From Aspergillus flavus (lineage: Eukaryota; Ascomycota; Eurotiomycetes; Eurotiales; Aspergillaceae), in contig NC_092408.1 in NCBI RefSeq assembly GCF_009017415.1, forward strand, positions 2,046,001 to 2,110,000: a DNA stretch of 64,000 nucleotides, read 5' to 3'. The position numbers were made by a program, and so were the translations under genes. Positions 10,869-21,934 of this stretch are shown in pieces. How positions within the stretch are numbered: position 1 is the first letter of the stretch; the number at the start of each line of letters is the position of its first letter. The notes under the pieces are model-generated. The model was not told the DNA's origin and searched no databases. It was given only the letters and a program-made list of their open reading frames with translations.

Positions 10869-13800
10869 ATGTCTTCTGACGATGCTTCATCACCTTCCAA
10901 TTACAAACACGCAACATCTAGTTTCGCAGACGTTTTCAGATCATTAGGCGTTGCCCGTTCAAAATCGCTTTCGCCAATTTTAGGGAGAGAGAACAGTGAT
11001 ACATTGTCGCAAGCGTCGGATGGACATAGGAATAGCTGGATTGCTCTTGGGCTTGAATCAATGCATCGCGGCAGTGTTGTTTCCAGCTCTTCAGACGCTT
11101 CTGGTGCGCCAGATTTCGAGACGTCTATAAGGAACCTGGCGCAGAAACAAAACCTAGCTCATGCGATCGACGAGGCAGAGCATGTGGCAAAGTCGCTTCA
11201 CTGGTTTACTTCCGAGCAAACTCTAGCTCTGTGGGAGGCTGGCTCGTATTTGATTCATCATGCGACCTCTCCTGAAGCCCGGAGAAGTGGCTCGCTATTA
11301 ATGGAAGCTATCGCAGCGCGCCAAGACCTATCTCCAACAGCAAGAAGAGCGGTCTTTGAGTTGATATCATGTCCCTCGGAGGCCGACGTAGTGCCTGCGC
11401 GTGTGATCTCGTTGATTTCTCTTTCTGATCATGGAAGGAAGTTAGAGTTCGCTTCTTCTTCTTCCATTATTCCAATCATCTCGTCATGTGTGGTTCCGCT
11501 CTATGACCTGATTTCAACCGCTCGACTAAAAGCGAGAAAAGCCAAGATCGCGAAAGCTAATGGACTCGCCTATGATGATGCAATCCTAGATGACTTGCTG
11601 CAGTTTGCTGTTGACTTAATCACGTTACAGAGGAAACCCCCAAATAGCGAAGAGGTTCGATCGTTGCTTGATCAACTCTTTATTATCTGCAAGAAGACAA
11701 GCGTTGCAGCTGACATCAAAAACTCTTTGGCTGTGTTTGAGGCTATAATTCTCTATTCAGATGTCCCGGATGAAAGCTTCGTTCCATTGCTAGAGGTTCT
11801 ATGCAATATCTATGCCTCGGTCAAGTCGCTGTCTGGCCCCACGTCACGGACCGTGCGTAATCTCGCAAGGTCAAGGAGGCAGGATGAAATGGTGAATAGT
11901 CTCTACGGGTTTTTACTTGGATCTTCCGAAGAGCAAGGGCGAAACCTGAACATCCTGCGTGGTACGGTACATGTATTCACTGATCTTATCCGCGCGTATG
12001 GTCAGGATGGTATGCCTCGGCTTCAGTTTGAGCAGTTGATGGACTCTCTACTAGTTGTCCTAAAGAAGGACGACGGCAGGCTGGAAGCAGACGTTCTAGA
12101 TCTGTGTCTGAATGCTCTTGAGGGCGAGTTTTCGCACGTGGCTCTAGAAAGAGATTGGTCGATTTTTATCAACATAATTGTCTCATGTTCGCTCAGAGCT
12201 GTTGACGAATCCGGAGACTGTTCAGCCTCAAGCTCCAGTTCGCAGCTATCTTACCCAAGAGCCAGTGTGTTGGACGATACAAGGGCCAGCATTTTAGCCA
12301 ACATTATTCAAATCGCCTCTGCTTTAGAGACTGTTTGGGAGCGCATGAACAGACAGCAAAGACTGGAAGCCACGCGTTTCCTGATGAATGTCTGTCAACA
12401 TGTAGAGCCTCCCCAGGCTGAGCTTATCTTGAATACAATGAGGGGTGAAAGGCTTTGTTTCCCTGAGAACCCTGACTGGGTACGGCATTGTCAGAGGTTG
12501 ATCCGCTGTTTCGTTCGATCTCGCACTAAACCATCAGAAATTCGCATCCTAGCTTTGGATACGGTAAATGAGGCTTTCACGAACTACGAGAATCTGTCCC
12601 AATTTCGAGCGCACGGGCTTCTTAATTCCATGCTGGAAAACTTCTCTGATGAGGATGATATCTTGTTCCTCGAGTCACTCGTATCGTTTGTTGTCGACAC
12701 TTCTATCCTTGTTGATGATGAAACTTCCTTCGTTTTATTAGTAGACACTCTGGGTTCTCCGATGAGTAAGGATCTGAGCAAAGATGGACCACATGGCGCG
12801 GAGTCACCAACATTAGCCTCCCCGCATTCTCCCTTGCCTGGCAGCATGTTGGAGTCATCTCTAGCCAACGTTTGCTCTGTTGGCTTGGTCAAGGTGTTTC
12901 TCCGTTGTTTGAACTTGTCGGCGAGCAAAGCAATTTTGGTTTTCGAGGCGCTTCTGAAGATAGCTCAGGCCTCGGAGAGACCAGTAGACTCTCGCTTAAC
13001 AGTGCTCAAGGTGCTATTTAGGCTCCGCTGCGACTCTTCAGGCTCTATCGCAGTCCTCTCTGTCTCTGAGAATGACTTCTTGATGAATGTTTCTGCTCGA
13101 AATGCTGATTCCGGCCCCAAGCCGCACACTACTGTTGACGACCACACAGGAGAATACAGTGCAGATAATGATAACCAGAGGACATCGATTTCGGGTAAAC
13201 TATCAACGAAAGACAATGCTAGTATTTCCTCAAAGTCTTCTGGGCGAAATACAGGTATCCCTCTACGTGCGTCGAAGTTGACGCCACCAGCCTGGACACA
13301 TACGTCCTCCCAGGTACTTCCTGAACAGCCACCCGATGAATCGAGTCCGTTTGTATATGCTTATACGACATCCGACACATCCCATCATCTAGAATCGGAT
13401 CCAGCGCAGAAGGTTGCATTAAAAGCCAACATGTGGTTAGAAACTGTCATCTCGCTGTTGCATCGCGATACCAACTGGGAGATTTACAGCTATGTTCTAA
13501 CTCATCTCGCACCACAGCTTCGCAACAAGGATTTCTTTAGTAACGCAGTTCCTCAAGTCAAGCTGTTGCGTAGTATACTGTGTGATCAGGTCAAGAACGA
13601 TTCCTTCCGTGAACCCCCGGCGTCGACTGGCGTGAAAAAGACCGATGTGGCGGGATATATATTCGACACCTTGTGCGTACTAATTGGCTATCATGAATTC
13701 TTCGCTAAAAGCGAAGAAGACGAACTTGTGCGTTCGTTTATGATGGGCATTATTGGATCCTGGGGAGGTACTTCTCGTGGATGCATTCACGCCCTTTCCG

Positions 13801-15593
13801 TCTGCTGTCATGAAATCCCTCTCTCTGTGACAAAATCATTGAACGGGATCCTTGACAAGATGTCGAAAGTGATCACATTGGCCAACCTTGCAGTACATAT
13901 TCTGGAATTCCTTGCATTACTCGCACGATTACCTGACGTTTATGTCAATTTGCGCGAAGAGGAGATCCGTACTGTCTTCGGCATCTGCATTCGCTTTCTA
14001 CAGACTTCTCGAGAACAGCGCTTCAAAGCTTCCGAGTCAACAAATCGGAACCCTCAGATGTCCGCGAAACTCGGAAGTGGCGTGCGAGAGACTGCTGCTC
14101 TTCCTGCTGAAATGTCGGACCCATCTCTTCAAGACGGAATGTCAAGATATATTTATACCCTAACGCACCACGTTATGGTGTTTTGGTTCTTATCGTTAAA
14201 ATTACAAGACCGGGCCAAGCATGTCAATTGGATCACTAGCAGGCTTATATTCAGGGATGAACACGGAAAAGAAATGGTCGAAGAACAGAGTCAAGTTTTT
14301 CTTGACTTGATGCAAAGGGTTGCTTTTACCGATTTAGGCGAGACTATTCCATATGCAACATTCCCCCCAAGTCCGGCGGATGGCCCTGTATCAAAGAAGT
14401 CATGGGTGGTGGGCATGAGCATAGTCACTGTGGAAATAGCTGGTGTGTCCGGCCTAACTCAAATCACGAAGAGGCAGGCATCAGGAACTACGTATGCCAT
14501 GTACCAGCAACGGACTGCTCCTGTCCTTCCACATCAGGTTCCTCCAACACCTGATGCTCATCTGCATGGTGATGGCATGCGCACTGCTGTCCTTCCCAGT
14601 CACGTCATGCTTCAGCTAACAACTACGGCTTTTCCTACACCGACCGCAATGCAGCCAGTTCCCCTGCCCGAGGATGACATCACCCGTCGGGCACTCAGTA
14701 CCTTCGACCGAAATGATATCGTGGATGGACACAAGATCGGCGTCATCTACATTGATGATCGTCAGATGACCGAGGCAGATATTCTTTCCAACACTAGTGG
14801 TAGCCCCGACTATGAGTACTTTCTGTCAAGACTTGGAACGAAGGTTCCCCTCAGAGGTGCTCAATTCAATACACAGGGGTTGCACCCCGATATCGATGGG
14901 GAATCTACCTACGCCTGGCGTGACCGAGTCACGGAAATCGTGTACCACGTAGTGACAATGATGCCTACCAATTTCGACAACGACCCTTCCTGCATCAACA
15001 AAAAACGCCACATAGGAAATGATTTTGTCAACATCATTTTCAATCGGTCAAATATTCCGTTCAACTTTGATACAATTCCATCACAGTTCAATTTTGTGAA
15101 TATCGTTATTAGTCCTGTGTGCCGTATCGCGAATGGGGTTGAGCCTGCAAACATGGACCCGGAGGGCTACGAGAAGCTCTTTTACCACGTCCAGGTAATG
15201 AGCAAACCTGGCTTTCCCGAGATCTCACCTGCTGCTGCGCCCAAGATAATTTCCGGAAAGAATCTGGCTGCCTTTGTACGCTTTCTTGCCTTAAACGCGT
15301 CAGTATTTTCGCTAGTCTGGAATAGCCAAGGAGGCGAGCATATTTCCTCTTGGCGAAACCGGTTACGGGAGATCAAAAGACTTCGGGAACGAGCTTTAGG
15401 TTCTCAGACTCAGACTTCTGATGCCGCAGAGGGAGCTTATCCCGGCCAACGCCGCAACACGAAGGCTAACATATTCTCCGAAGAACTGCCATCACGTAGT
15501 ACCCCTGCACAGTCAGATTTTGCTACCGACTGGAATGCGTCTGCGGATGCCAACATCCTCCAAAACTTGGATTTCTCTCGATGGGGACGGTGA
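10869..15593 (+). CDS. TSC2: Tuberin homologue, Rheb GTPase-activating protein
   Basis: A single long frame gives 1574 residues from the ATG of MSSDDASS. The N-terminal 1200 residues are HEAT-like helices (tuberin N-terminal and tuberin-type domains) with a Ser/Thr-rich linker near residues 740-850. The C-terminal Rap/Ran-GAP domain spans about 1285-1500, with KIGVIYIDDRQMTEADIL, GLHPDIDGE and the catalytic asparagine-thumb segment HIGNDFVNIIFN (about 1381-1392) intact. Tuberin inactivates Rheb and so restrains TORC1; in fission yeast it also affects amino-acid uptake. Human tuberin is 1807 and S. pombe Tsc2 1339 residues, so the length is plausible. The start is not settled: a seven-base exon 10694-10700 (ATGGTAC) spliced to 10816 would be in frame and add 20 residues, giving 1594. 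The TORC1 role is inferred from the family. Confidence 0.92.
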   Translation: MSSDDASSPSNYKHATSSFADVFRSLGVARSKSLSPILGRENSDTLSQASDGHRNSWIALGLESMHRGSVVSSSSDASGAPDFETSIRNLAQKQNLAHAIDEAEHVAKSLHWFTSEQTLALWEAGSYLIHHATSPEARRSGSLLMEAIAARQDLSPTARRAVFELISCPSEADVVPARVISLISLSDHGRKLEFASSSSIIPIISSCVVPLYDLISTARLKARKAKIAKANGLAYDDAILDDLLQFAVDLITLQRKPPNSEEVRSLLDQLFIICKKTSVAADIKNSLAVFEAIILYSDVPDESFVPLLEVLCNIYASVKSLSGPTSRTVRNLARSRRQDEMVNSLYGFLLGSSEEQGRNLNILRGTVHVFTDLIRAYGQDGMPRLQFEQLMDSLLVVLKKDDGRLEADVLDLCLNALEGEFSHVALERDWSIFINIIVSCSLRAVDESGDCSASSSSSQLSYPRASVLDDTRASILANIIQIASALETVWERMNRQQRLEATRFLMNVCQHVEPPQAELILNTMRGERLCFPENPDWVRHCQRLIRCFVRSRTKPSEIRILALDTVNEAFTNYENLSQFRAHGLLNSMLENFSDEDDILFLESLVSFVVDTSILVDDETSFVLLVDTLGSPMSKDLSKDGPHGAESPTLASPHSPLPGSMLESSLANVCSVGLVKVFLRCLNLSASKAILVFEALLKIAQASERPVDSRLTVLKVLFRLRCDSSGSIAVLSVSENDFLMNVSARNADSGPKPHTTVDDHTGEYSADNDNQRTSISGKLSTKDNASISSKSSGRNTGIPLRASKLTPPAWTHTSSQVLPEQPPDESSPFVYAYTTSDTSHHLESDPAQKVALKANMWLETVISLLHRDTNWEIYSYVLTHLAPQLRNKDFFSNAVPQVKLLRSILCDQVKNDSFREPPASTGVKKTDVAGYIFDTLCVLIGYHEFFAKSEEDELVRSFMMGIIGSWGGTSRGCIHALSVCCHEIPLSVTKSLNGILDKMSKVITLANLAVHILEFLALLARLPDVYVNLREEEIRTVFGICIRFLQTSREQRFKASESTNRNPQMSAKLGSGVRETAALPAEMSDPSLQDGMSRYIYTLTHHVMVFWFLSLKLQDRAKHVNWITSRLIFRDEHGKEMVEEQSQVFLDLMQRVAFTDLGETIPYATFPPSPADGPVSKKSWVVGMSIVTVEIAGVSGLTQITKRQASGTTYAMYQQRTAPVLPHQVPPTPDAHLHGDGMRTAVLPSHVMLQLTTTAFPTPTAMQPVPLPEDDITRRALSTFDRNDIVDGHKIGVIYIDDRQMTEADILSNTSGSPDYEYFLSRLGTKVPLRGAQFNTQGLHPDIDGESTYAWRDRVTEIVYHVVTMMPTNFDNDPSCINKKRHIGNDFVNIIFNRSNIPFNFDTIPSQFNFVNIVISPVCRIANGVEPANMDPEGYEKLFYHVQVMSKPGFPEISPAAAPKIISGKNLAAFVRFLALNASVFSLVWNSQGGEHISSWRNRLREIKRLRERALGSQTQTSDAAEGAYPGQRRNTKANIFSEELPSRSTPAQSDFATDWNASADANILQNLDFSRWGR

Positions 15594-16653
15594 AAAGAAC
15601 TCTCACTGTCTACTTTGAGGTTAGAGTACTACATGGAGTTCCTGATCTGGCAATCTTCAGTGTAGGATGAACGGAAGTAAAGGGTAGGGGGAAAAAAAAA
15701 GAGGAAAGGACCACCGCCATGACACTCTACCTATATTCTCATTTATGACTTCTTTACCATGATGGATTAATGTACATTTCCAGTTATTCAGCCTGTGTCA
15801 ATACCCCCTTCGTCTTTCTGTGCTAAAAAAAAGTTATCTCGTTTTGTTACCATCCCCTCTCAATCTCAACCATTCACCGGTGTGATTCTCTTGGGTACTG
15901 GGTCCAGTATGATTCTATTGTACTTCCCCCAAGGCTACGTATGGTGATGGAAAAAAGAATGCTGTGCTATGGATTCAACGAAAACAAGCACTAGCAGCTA
16001 CTGGCAGCGGGAAAAAAAGTTCTTGATAGAGTTTCGATTGTTGTTGGCACTCATGTACTGTAGCAAAGAGTTCGGAATGACGAATTTAAGAACACGAAAC
16101 TGTTTCTTTCTGGTAGTCCATTAGGGATTGATAACATAGGTATATCGACGCTACCATCTACATCATTCAGTGAATCACTGTCTGGTCTCGAGTACTGTTG
16201 TTACCTTCCTCTAGAACGTGCTTGATTCACGGTACGCCCATACAACAAGTACAATACAATACAACCGTATAATACATATACAATTATTCGAACGTCATTC
16301 TATCAATTTTTTGTTTCGGTCAATATATCAGTACATCGTTCATTATTAGGAATCAAAAATACATAAGTAGAACGGCAAAACCCCCTCCAGTCTTATTTAA
16401 TCATCCCCCATGTCAAAAGAATATACATAACTGAATGATTAATACATACAAGGAACAAGGTCCTCGCAAGAGGTCGATCTAGTGTCAACCTCGGGATTCG
16501 GCGAGGACAGCATGATATAGTGTGATATATGCGAGACGAGGTCGTCTGTGAGAGTTTTGTGGTTGGGAGATTATTTTGCTTTTGTTTCGTCTCTTCCTTT
16601 CTCAGAGCGCCCTTCCTCAATGCAAGACACGGTGCTTAAGTCTCTTGCACCAT
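15594..16653. other. Convergent intergenic region TSC2 / GPI13
   Basis: About 1.06 kb between two stop codons, containing both 3' untranslated regions. It is AT-rich, with ACAATACAATACAACC and TATA-rich stretches near 16245-16275. I find no coding potential. Confidence 0.45.
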
Positions 16654-19600
16654 CTACCATCCGAAGATTTCACCCACACTCATCATGCTCCAGCGGACGC
16701 CAGCCACGGAGAATAAAATGAGGACAATGTCCACAATGCCTAGGACGGCGGCGCCCATCATGAAGCGAGGGCAGAAAATGCGGTAGAGCATGAGGTGGCG
16801 ACGCAAATGGCCGGCCCAAATCGTGGTTGCGAGGTTGATGGTGGCGAAATAGAGTATATAAGTGCAAGCCGCCTGCACTACGTCTGAGAGGATCTTAGTA
16901 GCAGGGTTGTTGGGCTTCGACGGGGTAGACCTTGACTGGTCATGAAGCTGCAAAGGCCGCTTCCAGAGAACGGTGAGAGGAACAGCAACGGCTGTGAGAA
17001 TTTGTGGACCAAAAGTGTTCAGAGTCACTAGGATCGGAGACCAAGGGTATTTGATTGAGGATAGAGGTATAAAGGCAGTCTCCCACTGTATGCTGCTCAA
17101 AACTGCTTGATGGCCTGTCTTGAAATAGTAGAAGGAACCGAGAAGAGCCAGAACAATTGGTCCAATCGCTGAATTACCCAAAACCAGTGCATTCGTGTCA
17201 AGGATTTCAAGCAAAGATAAGATTTGCCACAGCAGGAGACCAATGGTACCCAGGCCCATGGGTTTCTGCATTAGAGCAATGGCCAAGCAAAAATTGACGA
17301 CAAGGAGGAAGAACCGGGTCCCATAGATGTTGCCGAAGCCCAGAATAGTAACGGTTGTTCTTCCCGGCTGCGATGGGGAGGAAGTAGACTTGTTTTTACT
17401 CTCGGAGTCAGCAGTGCCTTGTGTGACGCTGATGCTAACACAGGGCTTCGAGTATATGAACGCTGTTGTACCAGCAGCAAAGGCGAGACCAAGAACAAGC
17501 TGAGCGAGAAATACTCGAATCGACTTCAATGTTTCCTTGCTCAAAGAGAACCATTCACCATCATCCGCGCCTTCAAGCATCCAGAAGATGGAAGTCAAAA
17601 ACAACCCTAGCCGAAAGCCATACCCAACCCACAGAGTAGCAACTCCTTCGTAAGACTTCGACCCGGCGTAGAATGACTTTACAACTGCGGGTAGAATGAG
17701 TGTCACGAGAAAAGGAATGGCGAGTTGCCACGGGGCAGATGTAGAGGATGTTGCGGATGCGTAATAGGTGGAACGACAGAACGGCATTTGCTCCTCACGG
17801 CAGAGGCGAGAGAACGATGCTACTCTTCCTAAGATGACGAATAGTATTGAGTGATAGACTCCCAAGACCCTGTCGGCCGTCGACTTTTGACGCATGGAAG
17901 ATGCGCCAGCGACGACACCAAAAGTGGAAAGGAAGAATAATAGAATCTCATCCTCCCAGATGGTGTAGGAGTTGGAGGCAAAACCAACCGATTGAGTCAC
18001 GGTGAACATGACAGCGAGCCAGCCCCACAACGAGTTGGGGACGGGCAAGCTCAAATGGCCAGGCTTCACGAAAATCACCCGTGAGGCGCCAAGTATGCTC
18101 CCAACGGCAGCCCACAAAGCGGATGACTCTGTTATTGGCATATCCGCAACACCACTGAATGTCAAACCACCACCAACCACAGCACCCAAACCCGATCCTA
18201 CTCCAACAATAGAAAGGAGCGGTTTTGTGAGCTCTGTGCGGTCCGATCGAATACCACGAGCATAAAACACCAACAGTACAAGGCCCGCGACGAGTATTCC
18301 AACACCCTGTAGCATGCTCGGGACATCGAATTTAGCCCACAACGCACGACATATATCGAGAGTGTGGCGCTGATATTCCCTATATGACTGGTAGACCGAC
18401 CGCATGGCCTCGGTGTTTGACTTGCCACGCTTTGAGGACCTCTGCCAGGCATCTTCCGCTGTCTCCCAGAAGCTTAACGAACGGAACTCTTGACCATCAT
18501 CAACCCCTCGCGTTATTGCGTACTCGTGCTGATACCTCTTAATTTGAGCAGATGTCAAACGATTGACGGCAACCAGATTCTTCCAGTCCTGTCCTCCGGG
18601 TCCAGCGAAAGCCTCCTCGATTGGTGATCCAAGGTTGTTAAAAGGGATTGGCAACCCGAGAAGCAATGACAGCGTCGGCACAAGGTCGATCTGAGGGATA
18701 GAGCGCTCGCGCGCAGTCTTCGGCGGCACGGCAGTATCAGGGCTGGTGCGACCAAAGAGCTTTCTCTTCGAATACATCCATAGAGCAGCGTCCACTTCGT
18801 CATTCGATTCACCTCCATGATCGCCTTTCGAATCCATACCATGGTCACCCATGACAACCAACAGTGTGTTTTCATCAACGTTTGTGATGAGATCTCGGAT
18901 GACCTGATCCATTTGCCTCAACTTTGCACCCATGGCTGGATGATTGGGACCATAACGGTGGCCGGCGTGGTCAACACCGAGGTAATGCCCAAATATAACA
19001 TCCCACTTTGTGGCGTTCTCCGGGTGTAAGAGGGGAAACAAATGGTCATTTACCCCATTGTCGACAGTGTGTAAATCCCACACGTTGAAAGAATCGAAAG
19101 GCCGCGTCAGTTCGGGATCAAAGTAGTCAGGAAATAGACTGTGCCAGGTATCATCGCCGAGGTGAACCAGAGTCTTTCCTGCGGCACGCAGCTGAGCAAC
19201 TAAGTTGTCCTCATCGATTGCCGTTCCAGCGAAGTTAGAGCCTGCGTCTATAAAAGTCGGCAGGGTCCCAGTTGTCAACCCCTTGAGGCGCTGCAGCGTC
19301 GTGGTGGGCGGATCCGCAATGAAAGGCAATAAGAAAGCGTTTTCTGGAGTATTGACGGCGGTCTCGTACAAGACGGGTATATTATCGTGGAACAATTGGG
19401 AAGTTTCACCCTCCGCTGTTGATGCGAATGGGACGGTAAAATCGTACCGCAGAGCATCTACGATAATCACAATGGCCTTCTCGAATGACCTCTGGTGCCA
19501 ACATCCTTCGGTTTTCTTGCCGACTGCAGGATGCGAGGATACATCTCCGAACGGAAGTACATCGCAAGACGACTTGTTCTCCAAGACCATCCGAGTTAGC

Positions 19601-19974
19601 AAAAACCCCTTAGTAAAGAAAAATATTCCCACAATATGGAGAAACCTGTAGTTCATTAATTCGAATTAGAATTTTCAGCTCTAAAATGAAACAACGCTTG
19701 CGACCATGGAGAGGCAAGCTCACAGTATCCAGCCAAGCACACCCAGGGAACCCAAGTGCCTGAGTTTGAATTCCCGTTCCAAGCCATCATCGACACTCTC
19801 TTGCCCATTGCTCCCTTTCCCTGGTCGGGAGTGCCTCCCTGTCAGTGCCTTCGGTACCGGGGCTTTCTGCGTATCGTTGCGTTCCGAAAGCCGTGAGGGC
19901 GACGCGGTAGTCTGCAAGCCATTGGGGTCGGGTCTATCGAATCTCGACCCCAGACTTATTCCGGATGCCATCAC
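16654..19974 (-). CDS. GPI13: GPI ethanolamine phosphate transferase 3 (PIG-O/Gpi13)
   Basis: The large exon 19645-16654 carries the enzyme. I propose a first exon 19974-19724 joined through a 78-base intron (GTGAGC donor, CTAAT branch, CTACAG acceptor); the frame is exact and the junction creates a membrane helix, LGVLGWILFLHIVGIFFFTK, leading into GFLLTRMVLENKSSC, the usual Gpi13 N-terminus. The product is 1080 residues, close to human PIG-O (1089). Without the first exon, the ATG at 19656 would give 1000 residues with a cut first helix. The luminal phosphodiesterase domain shows VDALRYDF, GHYLGVDHAGHRYGPNHP and VMGDHGMDSKGDHGG, supplying the metal ligands. The C-terminal half has many transmembrane helices. 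Gpi13, with Gpi11, adds phosphoethanolamine to the third mannose of the GPI precursor in the ER, the link later joined to protein. Confidence 0.9.
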
Positions 19975-21382
19975 GGGTAGGAGGTCGCCGAGTCTGTCGA
20001 GGCCGTATTCATCTAAAGCGACCAGGAAGTGAGTCGCCTTTCACGGCAGCGCAACCGCTCGCTGCGGGTGAACAAGTCGGTAGGTTTGACGTTTGCTCAC
20101 GCAGGAGCTGATGCAAGATAGGGGTGTCAAAGAATTTTAGAAATTGAAACTGGACACATTGAAATTGAAAAGGGAGTGGGGAAGGTGTGGCTATCCCTTA
20201 GTCGTCTTTCTTTCGGTCCAAAATTTTCAAAGCTGTGGACGGCCTCGTGGTGAATCACTGAGCAGGCATGATTACCACAAAGACTCAATCGCGGAGATGT
20301 AACATGAGCACGAATAAGTAGAAAGTCCAAGTTGCCTTCTCAAAAGCCCGAGAGGTGAGACTCGGGGTAAGGACGCGCACTATGCAACGAGCCCTTTCGC
20401 ACATCCCAAATCTTTCCCCCCGTGACGTCGGGCAATCGGCGCTTTCGGGACGCCAATTTGAGAAATCCCTCACTACTATTGGTCGGCACGGTTCGGAACA
20501 TCCAGAACCCTGAAGGTTGGTGGGGCACATCCGAATTGGGACAACTGTTTACTGGTTGCGGTAATTCTATAGTTCCCATAGTGTACAAGTAGCGATTTGG
20601 TGCGCATATCTAGTATGACTGAGGGCCACCTGGCGGCAAATCATTGGAATATCATAGAGCAAGGACGGGCACCTCGCAATTTGAATAAATGAACGCATCC
20701 ATTGAGGCCCACACAAAAGGGGTCGTACAATACATTGTCAGACTAGTTACATACATTATCCAGCTGTAAGACACCTGAAAGGCAACCCGAGAATTGTAGG
20801 GACGATGGTGATAGGATAGCAGAATAGACCGTTGAAAAGACAAAAAGGTCAGTGGGGGAAAAGAAAAGAAAAAGCCCCTGAAGGAGAATGAAATTGAAAA
20901 AAAATCCAACAAACAGGTGCGTAACGTCTTTCCAACCCTAGTAACGTGGCAGGGTGAAAGGATTAAAGTGACCAAGCACGAGAAATGAACGCCTTAACAA
21001 AAATGAATGTAGATGAAAGAAAAGGGGCGAGTGAAGAAAAGAAATCTAAAATGAACCAACAGCCCTTTGCTATACACAATTCAGCTAAGGTATGCCTTTA
21101 GTTCCGTCTTTGGGTGAGTCAGGCGAATATTGCCCAGCAGGACAAGAGTGAAACACCGAATCACCGAATATTAGGAGTGCAGTGGTCAGACGGGAGGTAT
21201 CAGTCCGCGTATGTGCAAGTCAGAAAGTTACAACGAAACGCAAGTGGCGATATGTAAGAAACGGAAAAAAATCTTCGCCGGGATGTCGTCATGCCTTTTG
21301 AGATCGTCGAAGAGTAAGAGGTTTGAAAGGGGTATCACGGATAGAATAGACGGCCGCTGGTATCTAGTTATCAACGGTTCGT
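19975..21382. promoter_or_regulatory. Upstream region of GPI13 and 3' region of the next minus-strand gene
   Basis: This 1.4-kb region separates two genes on the minus strand. Its left part should contain the GPI13 promoter. Its right part is purine-rich on the plus strand (20850-21060) and probably holds the 3' untranslated region of the membrane-protein gene. ORFs in it, for example 20285-20588 on the minus strand, resemble nothing I know. Confidence 0.4.
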
Positions 21383-21934
21383 TTAAGACCATCTTTTTAC
21401 ATCCTCTTTTTCCTTGAGCCCGCCCATGCGCTCAATGTCCAAGGACTGGAAACGCTCCGCATCACTGGACTGATATGGTGGCAGTTCGTCATGGCATGGC
21501 TCTAGTCCAACACCACCAGCATCACTAATTCTTACAACCACCATGCGTCCAGATTTGCGCTTTCCAGATTCATCCTCTTCCTCGGGGAACGTAATGCGGA
21601 TCTCTGGGACTGGGCTGGGTGGGGGGCTTGACGAGTTCTCCATGAGTCTCTTCTTCTCATCGTAGACAAGAACGGACTCGGTCTTGGCATATGGCGGCGC
21701 AGAAATCGTGAGGCTGCGATGATGAGTCGTGCACTGACCGTTATGGACCGGGAGTTCAGATCGTTTCCGATTTTGGCGCTTGCGGCGCAAAACAAGAAGG
21801 GCACCAACCAGGGCGATACCGACTAGGACGAGAACTAGAAGAGCGATCAAAAGATCGATCATGGCCGGAGTAAGTCTATCATCGTTGCTTTTTTCATCGT
21901 CACGGGCGACGAGTCTCTTGAACAGGTGCATCAT
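21383..21934 (-). CDS. Small single-pass membrane protein of unknown function
   Basis: The frame encodes 183 residues from the first of two adjacent ATGs (MMHLFKRLVARDDEKS). An upstream in-frame ATG 37 codons earlier exists but the extra segment lacks the character of the rest. A short polar N-terminus is followed by a strongly hydrophobic helix at about residues 25-49 (IDLLIALLVLVLVGIALVGA), then a basic stop-transfer cluster RRKRQNRKR. The remaining 125 residues are polar, with a Pro/Ser run SSPPPSPVPEIRITFPEEED and a DELPPYQSSDAERFQ segment. The PPxY-like LPPYQS could be a docking site for a WW-domain ubiquitin-ligase adaptor, but this is inference. Layout suggests a type III membrane protein with a cytosolic tail. 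I do not recognise a named family; similar sequences probably occur only in Eurotiales and relatives. Confidence 0.65.
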   Translation of the reverse strand: MMHLFKRLVARDDEKSNDDRLTPAMIDLLIALLVLVLVGIALVGALLVLRRKRQNRKRSELPVHNGQCTTHHRSLTISAPPYAKTESVLVYDEKKRLMENSSSPPPSPVPEIRITFPEEEDESGKRKSGRMVVVRISDAGGVGLEPCHDELPPYQSSDAERFQSLDIERMGGLKEKEDVKRWS

